Of a stretch of 64,000 bases of DNA, positions 20,881 to 32,024 are shown one piece after another. A model generated the notes under the pieces. It ran no database searches and was not told the origin of the DNA. It saw only the letters and a program-made list of their open reading frames with translations. The stretch comes from Phymatolithon calcareum (Eukaryota; Rhodophyta; Florideophyceae; Hapalidiales). The stretch spans positions 1,426,001-1,490,000 of the forward strand of contig OZ345371.1 in assembly GCA_977006965.1 (NCBI GenBank). The letters run 5' to 3'. A program made the position numbers and the translations under genes. Within the stretch, counting starts at the first letter, position 1, and each line of letters starts with the position of its first letter.

Positions 20881-21953
20881 CCGGTCCATTGCAAGAGTTG
20901 GAGCTTCTTCAAGCTTGAATGCCCCACAAATTTTCACCATCTGTCGGCGAAATGGGAAAGAAAAAGTTTTTTTGCGCAACTGCTATCGAGACAGGTCGGT
21001 CCCAAGCATCTCCTCATTGCCCTAGCTTTCTATGTCGTATCCATCCAAAGGCTAATATAGTGCTGATGATTGACTTTCGGCCCTGACGTCAACAACTGAA
21101 TTCGGATTTTTTCAAAAAAAGTTGAAACTACACTCTGCAGAACATACTGACACAGAACGTGCTTGGTCGAAGATGTTGAACTTGTTGGCGGCGGAAATGT
21201 TCCACTATCACGCGGCTCAGATATCCCCTTAAATTTGAATTTAATCTCTCTTGATTGGGTGTTTTAAACTCTAATGCATTGACTTCAAATACCTGCTTCC
21301 GTTTGGTGGAGAGCATCCATCGCACTGCTTGGTTAGTAAGAGTATGAATCCCGAGACTTAGTTGGGCGCTCACTGCGCACAACTGTGTCTCGAGTGTTTT
21401 CATCTAAGCCGACCAAAGGTTGCGCAAAAGTGTATGCACAATCAATAGTGAACGTTCAGAGCGTCACGTACGGAACGGTGGATTACATTGCACAATTTTT
21501 GTAAGTGCCTTTTGGACAATGCCTGTCTGTGGAAATGAGCCGAAACACGGCAGTACTCGAAGGCGTGTTCCTTGGTACACAAAATAGACTCTTAAAATGA
21601 GATTTAACTAGAGAAATGGTCCGTTGGCGATCCCAACGGTAGACAGCGCACCCTAAGAATGTACAGGGCAGAAGTTTGAGAAGGATGTGGCCTGAGTAGT
21701 CTTCCAGGTACGCAATCTCCCCCGGTGGGAGAGGACGCAGAGTCGTCATTGGGTTTTTGAAAAATAGGCACAACGCCGTTTGTCTAAAACTTAGGAAAAG
21801 ACTTTTAATGTCTTTCGTACATTTCGTATCAGCTACTGCCCAGTCCGGACCATGAGACTATATCAGTCCAAAACAAGTCCGATCGCTAAGCTCCAAAAAT
21901 GGAGAAAAGGAAGAGTCTGAGTTGGAAAGAGTGTGCTACTTCATTGTAATAGC
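20881..21953. other. Intergenic with short unassigned ORFs
   Basis: Two minus ORFs, 21128-21403 (91 codons) and 21483-21773 (96 codons), are candidates for exons or transposon remains, but no motif was recognised. Confidence 0.35.
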
Positions 21954-22522
21954 TTAACCCTCTCGTACTGCAAAAATTGAGGTTTATGGGGACCCATCGC
22001 AATACTTCGTGGAGCATTTCTCGTCCTTCTTCGCGGACATGCGTCCGAGGTGAAAAGGTTTGTGGTGATTTGGTGCACCGTTTAGATGATATAGAAGGCT
22101 CACATGTTCGGCTACGGAGCTCATTTCATGCCGGAAGTATTCTTCACAGCAATGCCTGGACAGGATTTTTCCTTTTCCCCAACACGCGAGAAACGAAAAA
22201 ATTTCAGGCAGTTTCTTCGTCGACTAAAACTTTCGTTTCCTGGCCAAAAACAGAACATTTCGGGCTGCAAGAGCTTTACTCTTGCTATGCAGAACTGGTC
22301 TCATATCATTGCTAGGACATTAATGATACTGGAGAAGTAAGTTGGAATAGTTTTGAAGCTCGGTAACTGAAGTGAATACTTCGAAAGGTGATTTCCAACA
22401 CCCGAAACGGACTACTTTTTAATCATTTTAACAAAAAAATCTACAGAATATACTTAAAAAAGTAGGATGTCTAATTCGGCCCAGATTTGTCTAGTAATGG
22501 ATGTGTAACAAGAGAGGGTTAA
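21954..22522. mobile_element. TTAA-flanked element with terminal inverted repeats
   Basis: The segment starts TTAACCCTCTCGTAC (21954) and ends GTAACAAGAGAGGGTTAA (22522). The ends are inverted repeats of CCCTCTC directly inside TTAA on both sides. TTAA target duplication plus termini beginning CCC are the known signature of piggyBac elements. The interior (569 bp in all) has short ORFs but no recognised transposase, so it is probably a non-autonomous element. Confidence 0.65.
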
Positions 22523-23237
22523 ATTGGTACCTCCCCTGGCTCTGAGCGATCTTCACGGGATCGGTCTGCTTTGCTCCTCTGTAGCCCACAAGAACCATTC
22601 TTAGCTCTGCTGAGCGCGTACGGCTCTGCGTCCAAGAAACTATTCATCGGAAGCGTCCAAGGCAACGAACGTTAGAGTTAGAAACGCGGAGTGTGCTCGT
22701 CCTCCTTGGATGACTGATATGGTTGGGCTGTATAATTTGCGTTTCAGATGAGTGTATTCTACTGTATTCTGCATTTTCCCGGAGTGAGGCTAGCAGCACG
22801 TAATTACGGTAGGACACATCGCTGAATAGTCATTAAGGGATGGTTTCACACACTGCAGTAGCACTTGGCGTACCACGCGGTGCTCTTCCATGCGAAGTGT
22901 TTGCCAGGCCAATTCCATCATTGATCTCAGGCTCGCTTGACAGCTTCCATGTCGCAGAGCGGATCGGAGGAGAAGCAAAAATCTCGAGCTCCTTCCCTGC
23001 CTCCTGGGCGTCCCACGCGGGACGCCTCTCCTCGAAGCAAACGAGGGTATCATGTGCTGCGCGCAAATGCGTGCACCAGAGGGCAGGAAGGTCTTCAGGT
23101 GACTGTATAAAGTTCAGAACCAAAGGAGGGTTTTTCAGCTTTGTTGGAGGCAAGGACGATAGCACTTTTCCAGCTATCCAATGGTGGGTAGCGCCTGAGA
23201 AAGCATTACCCTTACATTCATAAGACAGTGGGTCTTT
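22523..23237. other. Intergenic between two related element ends
   Basis: Holds overlapping ORFs on both strands (110 and 127 codons at 22833-23223) with no recognised family. Confidence 0.4.
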
Positions 23238-23412
23238 TTAACCCTCTCGTACAACTCATCCAATAGAGGAGAAATCTGGACCGAATTGGACATTCTACTT
23301 TTTGAATATATTCTGTAGATTGTTTTTGTTAAAATGATTGAAAAAGATAGTCCATTTCGGGTGTTAGAAGCCACCTTTCGAAGTATTCACTACAGTTACC
23401 GAGCTTCAACTC
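23238..23412. mobile_element. Related TTAA element end, inverted
   Basis: Beginning TTAACCCTCTCGTACAACTC at 23238, this segment is the reverse complement, with substitutions, of the last ~180 bp (22335-22522) of the TTAA element. It includes the shared tract GTTAAAATGATT and CGGGTGTT. No second end with GGGTTAA was found downstream, so it is a solitary or truncated copy. Confidence 0.6.
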
Positions 23413-24110
23413 TATAGACATAAATTTTCGGCGCACTCACCATCTGCGTTTTCGTCGGTCTGAAAAACTGGATCTTCCTGTAACTGCGCACACTTTCCGT
23501 ACTCTTTTGAGGTCCTGGACGGTTCTGCACGTGGCCTTCTCGGAAAATGGAGCAACGTTCAGCAGGTTTCTTGCTTTCAAAGAGGACTTGACGATGTCAC
23601 ATTGCATAGGGAATAAATCGCAAACATTGGATATTTTAAATGTATTCTCGTAGACTGAGCGATGCCCGGAGTAGTAGAACAACAAGTGCTTCCTACAGCG
23701 GAACCTTTTCGTCCGGGTGGCTGTAGTCTTCTCTGCCGCCATTACAAACTACTCTGGGACAGCGAAGCGGACTGCCGGCTCTTCCGAAGCCGTCTGTCAA
23801 CTGGGTAGCACCTTGCACCGTGCCAAGTACATTAGTCTCTGCCACGAAGAAGTCCACGACAAATGTAATGTGTGTGCTATCGAATGGTGTTAGTTATTGC
23901 ATGGACCCGAGCAAGCTGGATGGGGGACCTCGACGACCGTCCTCCAAAATGTTCTTCGTCCGGGACCCATGTTTAGAACAGCGTGAAGAATATAATTGGA
24001 TGATATGAACAATGTGGAAATTATATTATTGGATAAAATCGTCAAAACGGACACTTTTATTGGATAAAGTTTGCGAGTCTCAGATTGGGGTCAGAGATGC
24101 ATGACATTAT
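23413..24110. other. Intergenic, no gene seen
   Basis: Short ORFs only. The stretch at 23740-24005 has a 62-codon plus ORF with no recognised features and could be an element remnant. Confidence 0.35.
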
Positions 24111-24117
24111 TACGTCC

Positions 24118-25094
24118 CGAACTTCTTTTTTTTTTTTATTGCAATTTTTTTTAAAGCCCCGCAGTCATACGAATATACGGGCAGGGCTTCCTCAGGTGCT
24201 GCCCTCGCTAGGGCGGCTCTACTCTTATGTCTGGTTACGTCCCGAACTGACATTAGATGCGTCAATCTTCTCCATTTGCATTGCACAGGATGGAGATAGT
24301 TCCATAACGCTTAACAGTATGCTGATGCGGACTTGAAATATGGAAATAATTCAATCATGTATGGTCACCTCCTTCTGTTTCTGTTACATCTGTCCTGCCA
24401 TCCGGAACCATGGGATCTAGTGCAAACATTGCCCCCGATATGAAATGTATCATTTGGGAAGAATCGCACCATTCGAAGGACTGCGAGGAAAAAACGTAGC
24501 TAGTTCAGCGACAAGGGTGGATTTATCTCATTACAGGGAATTTAAATCCGGGCGACCACTTGATAAGAAACGGATGGGAGTGCAAACACAGCACCCCTGG
24601 CGAGATAGTTCTAACATGATAGTACAAATTTAGGAACTAGTCTTTTTTCACAGTGGGAGGGCGGATATGTAAGGAGTTGGAGACCCTCCCACCATCTGCA
24701 TATTTACTCGAATATCAATTGGATAATCGCCATCAACGATATTCGCTTCTTGCTTGTTTTCATGTTCAGCGTCTATTGGAAAGTGCCATTCACCTGAGTG
24801 GAAAGTTTCCTTGATTTGAAATTTGCGAACCTAATGTAAACGTTTTCAATGGAAGATTATATAAAAGCCTCACAGTCTTATGAATATACGGGCAAGGCTT
24901 CCTCAGTTACTACCTTCCACCATAATGAAATTGCAAGAGATGGCAAGCCATCTCAGCATAATTGAAGGGGGTCTTCGAAACGGGAGGTTTGAACCCTTAA
25001 CTCTCTCCACGCTATTCTTCAGCATCCATTGGACAAACTTCAATTGGCAGCCATAACGATTGTCCATGCGCAAGAGTAGAAGAGCGCAGTTCAA
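24118..25094 (-). repeat. LINE tail relics
   Basis: Two degenerate LINE-A-type tails lie in minus orientation: 24122-24200 (T-run, then AAAGCCCCGCAGTCATACGA, CGGGCAGGGCTTCCTCAG) and 24855-24925 (AAAAGCCTCACAGTCTTATG, CGGGCAAGGCTTCCTCAG). A minus ORF at 24903-25094 directly before the second tail may be the matching protein C-terminus. Between 24240 and 24850 nothing was recognised. Confidence 0.5.
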
Positions 25095-25122
25095 CTGCCG
25101 TGTTCTTTAAGGCCATCCAGAC

Positions 25123-25129
25123 TATAAAG
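25123..25129 (+). promoter_or_regulatory. TATA box of the glycosyltransferase gene
   Basis: TATAAAG starts 63 nt before the ATG at 25186, the right distance for a short 5' UTR. Confidence 0.6.
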
Positions 25130-25185
25130 GTGAACATCTAAACCGAGAATACACACCAACACTCGTTCAATTTCGAAGCAGAGAC

Positions 25186-26604
25186 ATGATCAGACCATTT
25201 CTCTTGACTGCAGGCACAAGAGGCGATGTTGAGCCGCTTTTGGCCTTGTCATCCGTTCTGTCAACCTCGACCAACGTCGAATTGACAACGCTTTGCCTTC
25301 CATCCGACTACACGTACATGGCACCATTGCCATCCGACCGTTTTGCAGTCGTGCCTCTGAAATTCTCAATAACTCGTGCGCTCGACTGTTTTCCCGCTTT
25401 CCGTTCTGATGTAGAGAAAAGCAGCACTGCAAACCGCAAACCAGAGGAGGATAGCAAAATAATGGGTCTTCTTTTACGTGACCTGATCATTCCGGACACG
25501 AAACGAGTGTACTCAGTCGCCGTGTCTTCGAAAAGTACCATCGTTCTCACAACGTTTATTACCTACCCGATCGCCCAAATCATATCCGAGAAGCTGAATA
25601 TCCCGATTGTTATGCTCCAACTGCAGCCCAATGTTCCGACTCGTTTCTACCCAAATATCATCCTCAACGCCGAGAGGGCTGCTGCTGCTGTACATGCCCT
25701 GCATGAGGGAGACTTGATCACGTATAATTCGGAGAAGAATTTGGACACATACTTCAATTTTGCACAAGGTTTTATCTTACCTTTCATCGAAGATTTTAAC
25801 AAGGAGCGGTCAGATTTCAACCTCACACCCACCACAGTCGAGCAGATTGTTGGGATGACATCGAATCCGAGCATCCATGAGTTCATTGCGGTTCAATCCC
25901 AGCTCATACCGCGTGCTCCGGACATGCCTGATAATGTGCATATAGTAGGTTCACTTGCAACCTCATTCATTCCTGCGAGTTGGAACCCGGAGAAGTCACA
26001 ACAGGAACTGTCAATCTTCCTCCGATCTGGTCCTCCGCCAGTGGTCGTGTCGTACGGGTCGATGGAATCTCAAGGCGCAGCGACAGGACTGATGCGCGCA
26101 TTGCTCAACGGAATGATACGTGCCGATGTACAGAGGGTGGTGATCGTGCCCGGAATGGCCGATCTCGGTCTCCATCATCTGGAGAAGGAAAAAGACAAGC
26201 AATTGCTCCAATGGGCAAAGGGTCGTGTGTTTGTCACCAGTGGGAATGTACAGTATTCATGGCTCTTGCCGCAATGTGAAATGTTCTTCTCGCACTGTGG
26301 AGCGGGCAGTACGAGCGCGGCACTGCACGCAGGAATCCCGGTTCTGGGTACTCCGCTTATTGCGGATCAAATGTTTTTTGCAGAGCTTATCAAAAAGAGG
26401 AACCTTGGGGCGCGTGTCGGGACTATCGGATTGCCAAGTGTTGACGAAGAAAGCGTTTTTCAGGGCATTATGCACGTGAGAACAGATGCGGTGCGCAAGG
26501 CTGTGCGGACGTTTGCTGACGAGCAGAAAAGACTCGATGAAAATGTTGAGAAAGTTGGTCAGTTGATTGAACGTATTGCTACTGGTACTGTGGGGCATGT
26601 GTAA
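25186..26604 (+). CDS. UDP-glycosyltransferase, sterol-glucosyltransferase type
   Basis: An intact single-exon gene of 472 codons. The N-terminus PFLLTAGTRGDVEPLLALSS is the glycosyltransferase-28 type start (LxxGTRGDVxPxxAL) used by sterol 3-beta-glucosyltransferases. The C-terminal donor-binding half has VFVTSGNVQYSWLLPQCEMF, then FSHCGAGSTSAALHAGIPVL around residue 370 and ADQMFFAELI, the pattern that contacts the nucleotide sugar. No signal peptide or membrane helix is visible, so it is probably cytosolic or membrane-associated. It should transfer a sugar from UDP-sugar to a lipid or small hydrophobic acceptor; the acceptor cannot be told from sequence. It lacks the PH/GRAM domain of fungal enzymes. 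A TATA box lies upstream and AATAAA follows at 26758-26763. Confidence 0.85.
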   Translation: MIRPFLLTAGTRGDVEPLLALSSVLSTSTNVELTTLCLPSDYTYMAPLPSDRFAVVPLKFSITRALDCFPAFRSDVEKSSTANRKPEEDSKIMGLLLRDLIIPDTKRVYSVAVSSKSTIVLTTFITYPIAQIISEKLNIPIVMLQLQPNVPTRFYPNIILNAERAAAAVHALHEGDLITYNSEKNLDTYFNFAQGFILPFIEDFNKERSDFNLTPTTVEQIVGMTSNPSIHEFIAVQSQLIPRAPDMPDNVHIVGSLATSFIPASWNPEKSQQELSIFLRSGPPPVVVSYGSMESQGAATGLMRALLNGMIRADVQRVVIVPGMADLGLHHLEKEKDKQLLQWAKGRVFVTSGNVQYSWLLPQCEMFFSHCGAGSTSAALHAGIPVLGTPLIADQMFFAELIKKRNLGARVGTIGLPSVDEESVFQGIMHVRTDAVRKAVRTFADEQKRLDENVEKVGQLIERIATGTVGHV

Positions 26605-27950
26605 GCTGCCATATGGATGGTATTGAGGAGTGAACCGACGGTCTAAATGTTTGAACGATGTTCAAGTGAGGGGCAATTGTGTGGTTGGAAACAAACTTAA
26701 AGATCAAGCTCTCCATTCCAAACTGTATAGATTTCATGATTTATTTTGCATATCTCAAATAAATTGGGTTGACGACTGCAGAATTTGGAAACACTTTATG
26801 TGATTTGGAAACTGATAAAGCCGCTCTTGGAGTCACATTTGCAGAGTTACTTAGCTCCGGTGTTTCACGAACGGTACTCGTTTCTGCCGCAATGATCATG
26901 TCCTTCGCTGCAATACCGCACAATAATCATGCATGCAGTATTGCTGGACTTGATCAGAGAGCAGCGAAGATCTACTTTATTGAATTGCAATACGTCATCC
27001 AGCCTCCGACGACTATGGGAGCAGCAAGAAGAACGCCGAGTCAGAAATGTAACGTTTTCCAAGCACGGTCTACCGCACCATGCAGCGAGGATGAAAGAAA
27101 GCAGACATATGATTCTTTACGCAATATGATTTTTAGTTCACTTCCCAAGAAACCCACCAAATCTCAATTCGTCGATCAATTTAGCCGAAGCGCAGGAGTC
27201 AAGCCATGCTCTTTTGCACTGGAATAACTAATGGTGCGCTGGGTCCTGTATGATACTGTTACGTTGTTGTACCTCGAAGGTCAGCATCTATTATGTGTTC
27301 CGATTGGGCGACGCAAAAACCGTCAAGTACGCACAAGTCCTAATGAATTGGCTTCCATCAGTGTACAGGTACTTTCCGTTCTCCGCGACTACCAACGCCG
27401 TTCTAAGCCCCTGAGCGCGATCTGATCGAGAAGCGCGCGACACAGAGAGCATTTCACTTGCGCTATCCGTGAAGGCGTGCTCAAAGAAATAATATTTATT
27501 GTTTATTTCGCAAATGTACGTGCATCATACACGAACAAATGAGCCTGGTAATCAAGTGCACGGAGACCTAACTTAGTAGGACCGAATGTTCAGAGGCGTG
27601 CTGCAGGCCTCTGAACGCAGGCCGCCTGCCCACTGAAACTTACGAGCAAAAGTACCGCGTCAGACATTTCGGTAGGGTCGGTTATCATATGCTTCAGCAA
27701 CGTGCAGACATTGCTTTCATAGTATGTCACAATTTTGTCCAGCGCATACACTAGTGTAAGCTGCTGGAATCCAGTTTGCAAGTTGCATTTCACATGTCTT
27801 GCGGCATTTTTGCATTCGTGTACTTATTTTAGAATGCTGTAGGTACACGAAAGCAAAAATGAAATTTTCTATTGTTCTGTCACGCAGCCAACAACAGTGT
27901 CACCATATTTAACTCGTGCCCTTAGCTTAACTTCGGCATAAAGTTCGATA
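26605..27950. other. 3' region of the glycosyltransferase and intergenic
   Basis: AATAAA at 26758-26763 is the likely polyadenylation signal of the gene ending at 26604. An open frame at 26769-27227 (152 codons) starts only at TTG and has no recognised family; it may be chance or a remnant. Nothing else was recognised. Confidence 0.4.
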
Positions 27951-27960
27951 TCTTTTAAGC
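27951..27960 (+). promoter_or_regulatory. TTTAAGC core promoter element, family member 3
   Basis: TCTTTTAAGC lies about 82-91 nt before the ATG at 28042, as in family members 1 and 2. Confidence 0.45.
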
Positions 27961-28041
27961 TCGGTCCCAGACCCCACAACCAACATTCAGACAGAACATC
28001 TGCGAAGCTCACTCATCCAGTTGAGAACACCAACAGTCCAA

Positions 28042-28500
28042 ATGGATGCCTCTGCCCATCGTATGTCGCGCCGCCATCGCTCGCGCTCACGACGCCCTCC
28101 GGTAATCACGGAAGAAGAATACTCCATTTTCTTAAAGATGAGAAGTTCGCGACAGCATGGTGTCTCGCACGTTCCGTTTCCGGTCTCATCGCATCACTCC
28201 GTTCCCTACGAGCACCAGCATCATCGCGCGTCCCGCAACGACAGAACGCGTCGCATCAAACGCAAGTCGAAAAGCCGCAGAGACTCAGTGCGCCGAGATG
28301 ATCATTATGAACAACCACGACTATCGAAAGCAAGGACAGAGCGTTGCGTAACAATGTGGCAAATCGATAGCCACGGGAAACCTAAGAAAGGCTGCGTCGG
28401 TTTACCAGAGAGCTGCCTTAGCCCTGCTTATCCGCGTCGCCGAGAGTCGAAGCAAAAGAACAAGGTGAGGTTCGCGAATTATGATGTGATATACTATTAG
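28042..28500 (+). CDS. SR-rich family protein, member 3
   Basis: The frame from ATG 28042 encodes 152 residues starting MDASAHRMSRRHRSRSRRPP. It has PPVITEEEYSIFL close to the N-terminus, a His/Ser-rich middle, a basic tract (RRIKRKSKSRRD), and the shared C-terminal module VTMWQIDSHGKPKK, GLPESCLSPA, VRFANYDVIYY. It is shorter than member 2 and lacks the CEHC pair. The same frame stays open 21 nt upstream, but only a TTG is there, so ATG 28042 is preferred. No known domain; function unknown. Confidence 0.8.
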   Translation: MDASAHRMSRRHRSRSRRPPVITEEEYSIFLKMRSSRQHGVSHVPFPVSSHHSVPYEHQHHRASRNDRTRRIKRKSKSRRDSVRRDDHYEQPRLSKARTERCVTMWQIDSHGKPKKGCVGLPESCLSPAYPRRRESKQKNKVRFANYDVIYY

Positions 28501-29499
28501 GAAGAGCAATATGTCCGAAAGGAACAATGTAATAACAGTACGCACTCTAAGTATAATTTTCGGGGTTCAATATATGTAGAGGATTCATTAATTCTTTCCT
28601 TTTGCCTTCCCCGTCATGGAGCAAGCAGAATCTCGAGTGCTTAAGCTCTTTCCGCTATATCCTACCACTAGCGAGCTTGACTGCGGCTCGCCAATCTAGG
28701 CCTAGTACGTCGCCAAAGCTACCTTTCTTTGCCTCGTGCACATCCCTTGTCGAGCGGGTTCCCTCGCAAGAACTGAAGGGATCTTATCCTTGGAACGGTT
28801 TCGTGCATTACAGGACATCAATATCGTGTGTAGAAGATGAACCAGTTGAACTTGGTGTACGCGACTGAACCTTGGAGGTGACCAACCAGTTGGTGGATGG
28901 AACAGCAATCGAGAACGTAGACGTAATTATGCATTTTTGCCTCTCGGGCGAAGGACAGTGCTGTTCGGCCCTGGAACACAGATTCGTTCCTCGAAGGGCA
29001 CACGAAACATTTGCAAGCACGAGAAAAATGGAAGCCGAGAAGGACAGTAAGCTCAATCCACAACAAGCTCGAATGTAGATATCTCAAGTGCAATGATTTG
29101 CAAATGGCTGAATTGGCAACACAAGTACGGCATACATTGGATGATGTGTTTTCTTTCAGAACTTGACCTACGAATTATGGCAACAAGCGAGAGCAGGATG
29201 TTCGTAGACTGTATCTCTTCTTCCATATACGTACCCAGGGAAGTGAGTGGCGGCTGGAATGGGTCACACTATGAGGAGCAATGCCAGTAACACTCGTCCT
29301 TTCATTTGATCTACGCTTCTCAACAGCAAATGCTTTTAATTTCAACAGCACGGTTACAAAGCCATTTCTTTGTGCCCTCTGCTTATACAAGCAAAATAAT
29401 AAAGAAAGAAAGAGGTCGCAGGTGAATGAATATATCAAGTGGAGGTCTACAAAGAGTCGGGTCAATTGATGACAGCAGTATGGGGAGGTGGTTTAAAAT
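28501..29499. other. Intergenic, no gene seen
   Basis: Short ORFs on both strands, none with recognised features. Confidence 0.4.
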
Positions 29500-29720
29500 A
29501 GACTTGGCTTAGGGGCACTATGTGTTACGCCATGGTGCTGACTGAATGGATGGAACGAGAAAGTGATTTTACAAGGCGAGAAATCCGCGAAGCTCTTCTG
29601 ACTACAGTGCATGGTTACGGTTTTATGGTGGTAGCTGGGGTCCCCTGCCGTGGGGGAAAGCGGTATCTAACTAACGGCCTAGCCACAGTGGTACCCGTGC
29701 GCTGTATTAGGGTTCACAGA
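29500..29720 (+). repeat. Fragment related to the NLR-upstream block
   Basis: Around 29608-29665 the sequence TTACGGTTTTATGGTGGTAG followed by GGGGTCCCCTGCCGTGGGGG resembles 47700-47760 and 59955-60005 in the two duplicated blocks upstream of the NB-ARC genes. It shows that this module is dispersed and not restricted to the duplication. Confidence 0.45.
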
Positions 29721-31527
29721 GCCATCTGCGCAGCAAGCAATTCAACGCTGGCGACACCTAATCTCCTTTGATTCTGAGATATGACAGAGGAGAAGAAGTT
29801 TCTTCAAGAAACAATACCTCGCGGGACACCAAAAAAATTGGAGCTCATATATATTGCGCAGCATAGCACGCCCATCTTCCACTGCACTGCAGTGCAGGAC
29901 CATCGCAGCTTTATATCTCGAAGTAACATTTTAAACCATAGCAGTGCAACATTTGCTGAGCGCTCGCACGAAAGGACGGTTAAGAGCTCTGTTGTTGTAC
30001 CTTGGCAAGTGAGTGCTGGGGTACGTCATTGTTTCACGAAAGCCTACACCTAACAGCGCCAGCGCAGATTCAGTCACTGACTTGCTCATTCGAACTGCAA
30101 ATCTGCTCTGTTGTGTAGCCTTCCTTGAGATGTACATATTAGGAGAAAATGAGACAGAGTTCTTTGCGAGTCGACCACTCGACGTGCTAAACTCGCAAAT
30201 GTGGACAGCGCAAATTAAATTCCAAGTCTACAATCCTTGCTGTCTGACCTGTTCCACAACAGTGGGCGATACCCTTCTAGGACGAACGACCTGGGACAGA
30301 ATGAGAGTGATATCCATGACGGGTCGACTTTGAATGAGAAGCGTGTCGGGGCAGCAGCCGTTTTACGCCCAGATCAATTTTTTGCGGCAGAACGCGCCTG
30401 TCTCACGCTCACTTGAAAGCTTGGTTTATCGTCACTAGTACTCGTTACGCCTTGAAGCAACCATAATCATGCGGTCCTTAACTTTGGATTACATGATGTT
30501 TTCACGAAGTCTCATTCATGCTCCCGCTCTGCTATACTGCCTTCTTGATGAGAAATTAAAATCATGTATAAATAAATGTCGAGTACTCCTTATTGTAAGC
30601 ACAATGCGCGTTGGATGACAAAAACAAGGGACCTTCACCGAAACTTCCGATTTTAATCAAAAACACTGTTGCAAGCATTTGATGGTCGCATACTGTACAT
30701 GATGCATCGCTGGAAAGGAGAATTTGCCGCCTTTTTCAAAATACCCTAATCAGCCCTTTAAGGTTTCCATCACCTGCGCTTACTTTGCTTAGTTCGCAGT
30801 TTCTAGCCTCCGTTTAGGGCACACTTCCGGAGCGTGGAAAGTCTAGGGGACGCACTGAGCAGGAGCAGGATTGAGGCAGCGGGGTGGCCAACAGCCCAAG
30901 ATTTTTTGTGATGAGACCTTCTTACTGTTGAACACCATGATGGTCCTCGTTAGGAAGAGGCGTGGTGCTTGGGCCCATGTAACACGTGACATCGTGTTCT
31001 TTCAAATCCAAATTTCGTGATTTCAGGAAAATTTTAACTACATACGCAACGTGGCTCTACACGAATCTCTGCAACGATACAGACTCCATGAGCCGCTACT
31101 GTACTACTGTATATCGAGTGTACAGTACAGTATAGTACACGTAAAATTTACATCAATGTACCGACTGTAGATGAACGACAATTGTTATCAGCCAAAAGGC
31201 CTGACTCAAATACTGTACCCATAATTTACCTGTCAATCTTTGATGCCGCAGACGTGCTGCCTGGAAGCAGCATGAGCTCGGGAGTGGAACTAAGATAGTT
31301 GGAAAAGGGATATATCCTTTTCTATGTGTTTATTTTGCTTGACTGTGCGACGGCGCCCCCAGTTCTTCAGTAAATTATCGTCCCCATTCAGAGTCCGCTT
31401 TGCTGAAGTTCCTTGCTTCAGACACTTGCCCAGAAGTTTCTACCGCCCTTCTCAAATCGAGCAGGCACTCTTCTGCGGGAGACCGGAGTCCATCAGAAAA
31501 CTTTTGATAGCCCAATGCCCGACCAAA
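29721..31527. other. Intergenic, no gene seen
   Basis: Only short ORFs. A low-complexity GTACAGTA-rich patch lies at 31105-31145. The end of the stretch precedes the broken family member 4. Confidence 0.4.
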
Positions 31528-32024
31528 ATGACTACCGTGCGTAACGTCGTCATAGTCGTTCGCGCCCTGGGCGTCCCCCAATTATCACTGGAGAAGAGTA
31601 CACCACCTTCGTGCTCAGGAATGGTTCCACCTCCCCGAAGGAACAAGGTTTTCGCACATTCAAGCGCTCACGACGACCCCCGGTAATCACCAGCGAAGAG
31701 TACGCCGCATTCATCCTTTGGAACGCGTACTATTCTTCGCTTCAATTTCGTCCAACTGGCGCCTTGCACTACACCCCATCGAAATCAAAGCGGAACAACG
31801 ATTCAGCGAACAAAGTGAAGAAGCTGTCCTCTCGGTCATCATTGAGTGTTAGAAATCCGCGTCTCGTGTCCAAAAGGCAAGGCGATAGCCCTGAGAAGCC
31901 GATGCAACACGGAATAGGCCGTGCGGAGATGCGTCCTAGAGGCCCTGACGAACGCAGACGAGAGTTGAAATCGAAGCGCAAAGTGCGCTTCCGGGTGCTC
32001 GTCGAGACATCGAGCAAGGCGTAA
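31528..32024 (+). pseudogene. SR-rich family member 4, frameshifted
   Basis: From ATG 31528 the first frame (MTTVRN) gives way, after a frameshift near 31544, to RRHSRSRPGRPPIITGEEYT and then, within the same second frame, a repeat of the motif: KRSRRPPVITSEEYAAFILW. Thus the PP-IT-EEY unit is duplicated in tandem (31575-31610 and 31675-31715). A basic region follows and the end reads KSKRKVRFRVLVETSSKA, weakly like the VRFANYD end of member 3. The MWELD module and the CLxGA segment are missing, and no TTTAAGC element is found at the expected place. Likely a decayed or strongly divergent copy. Confidence 0.6.

Noticed and set aside
24903-25094. tRNA B box in GGGTTCAAACC on the minus strand
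   Set aside because: No A box or cloverleaf; it lies in a LINE-like tail.
26769-27227. 152-codon plus ORF after the glycosyltransferase
   Set aside because: It has no ATG near its start, overlaps the presumed 3' end of the upstream gene and shows no domain.
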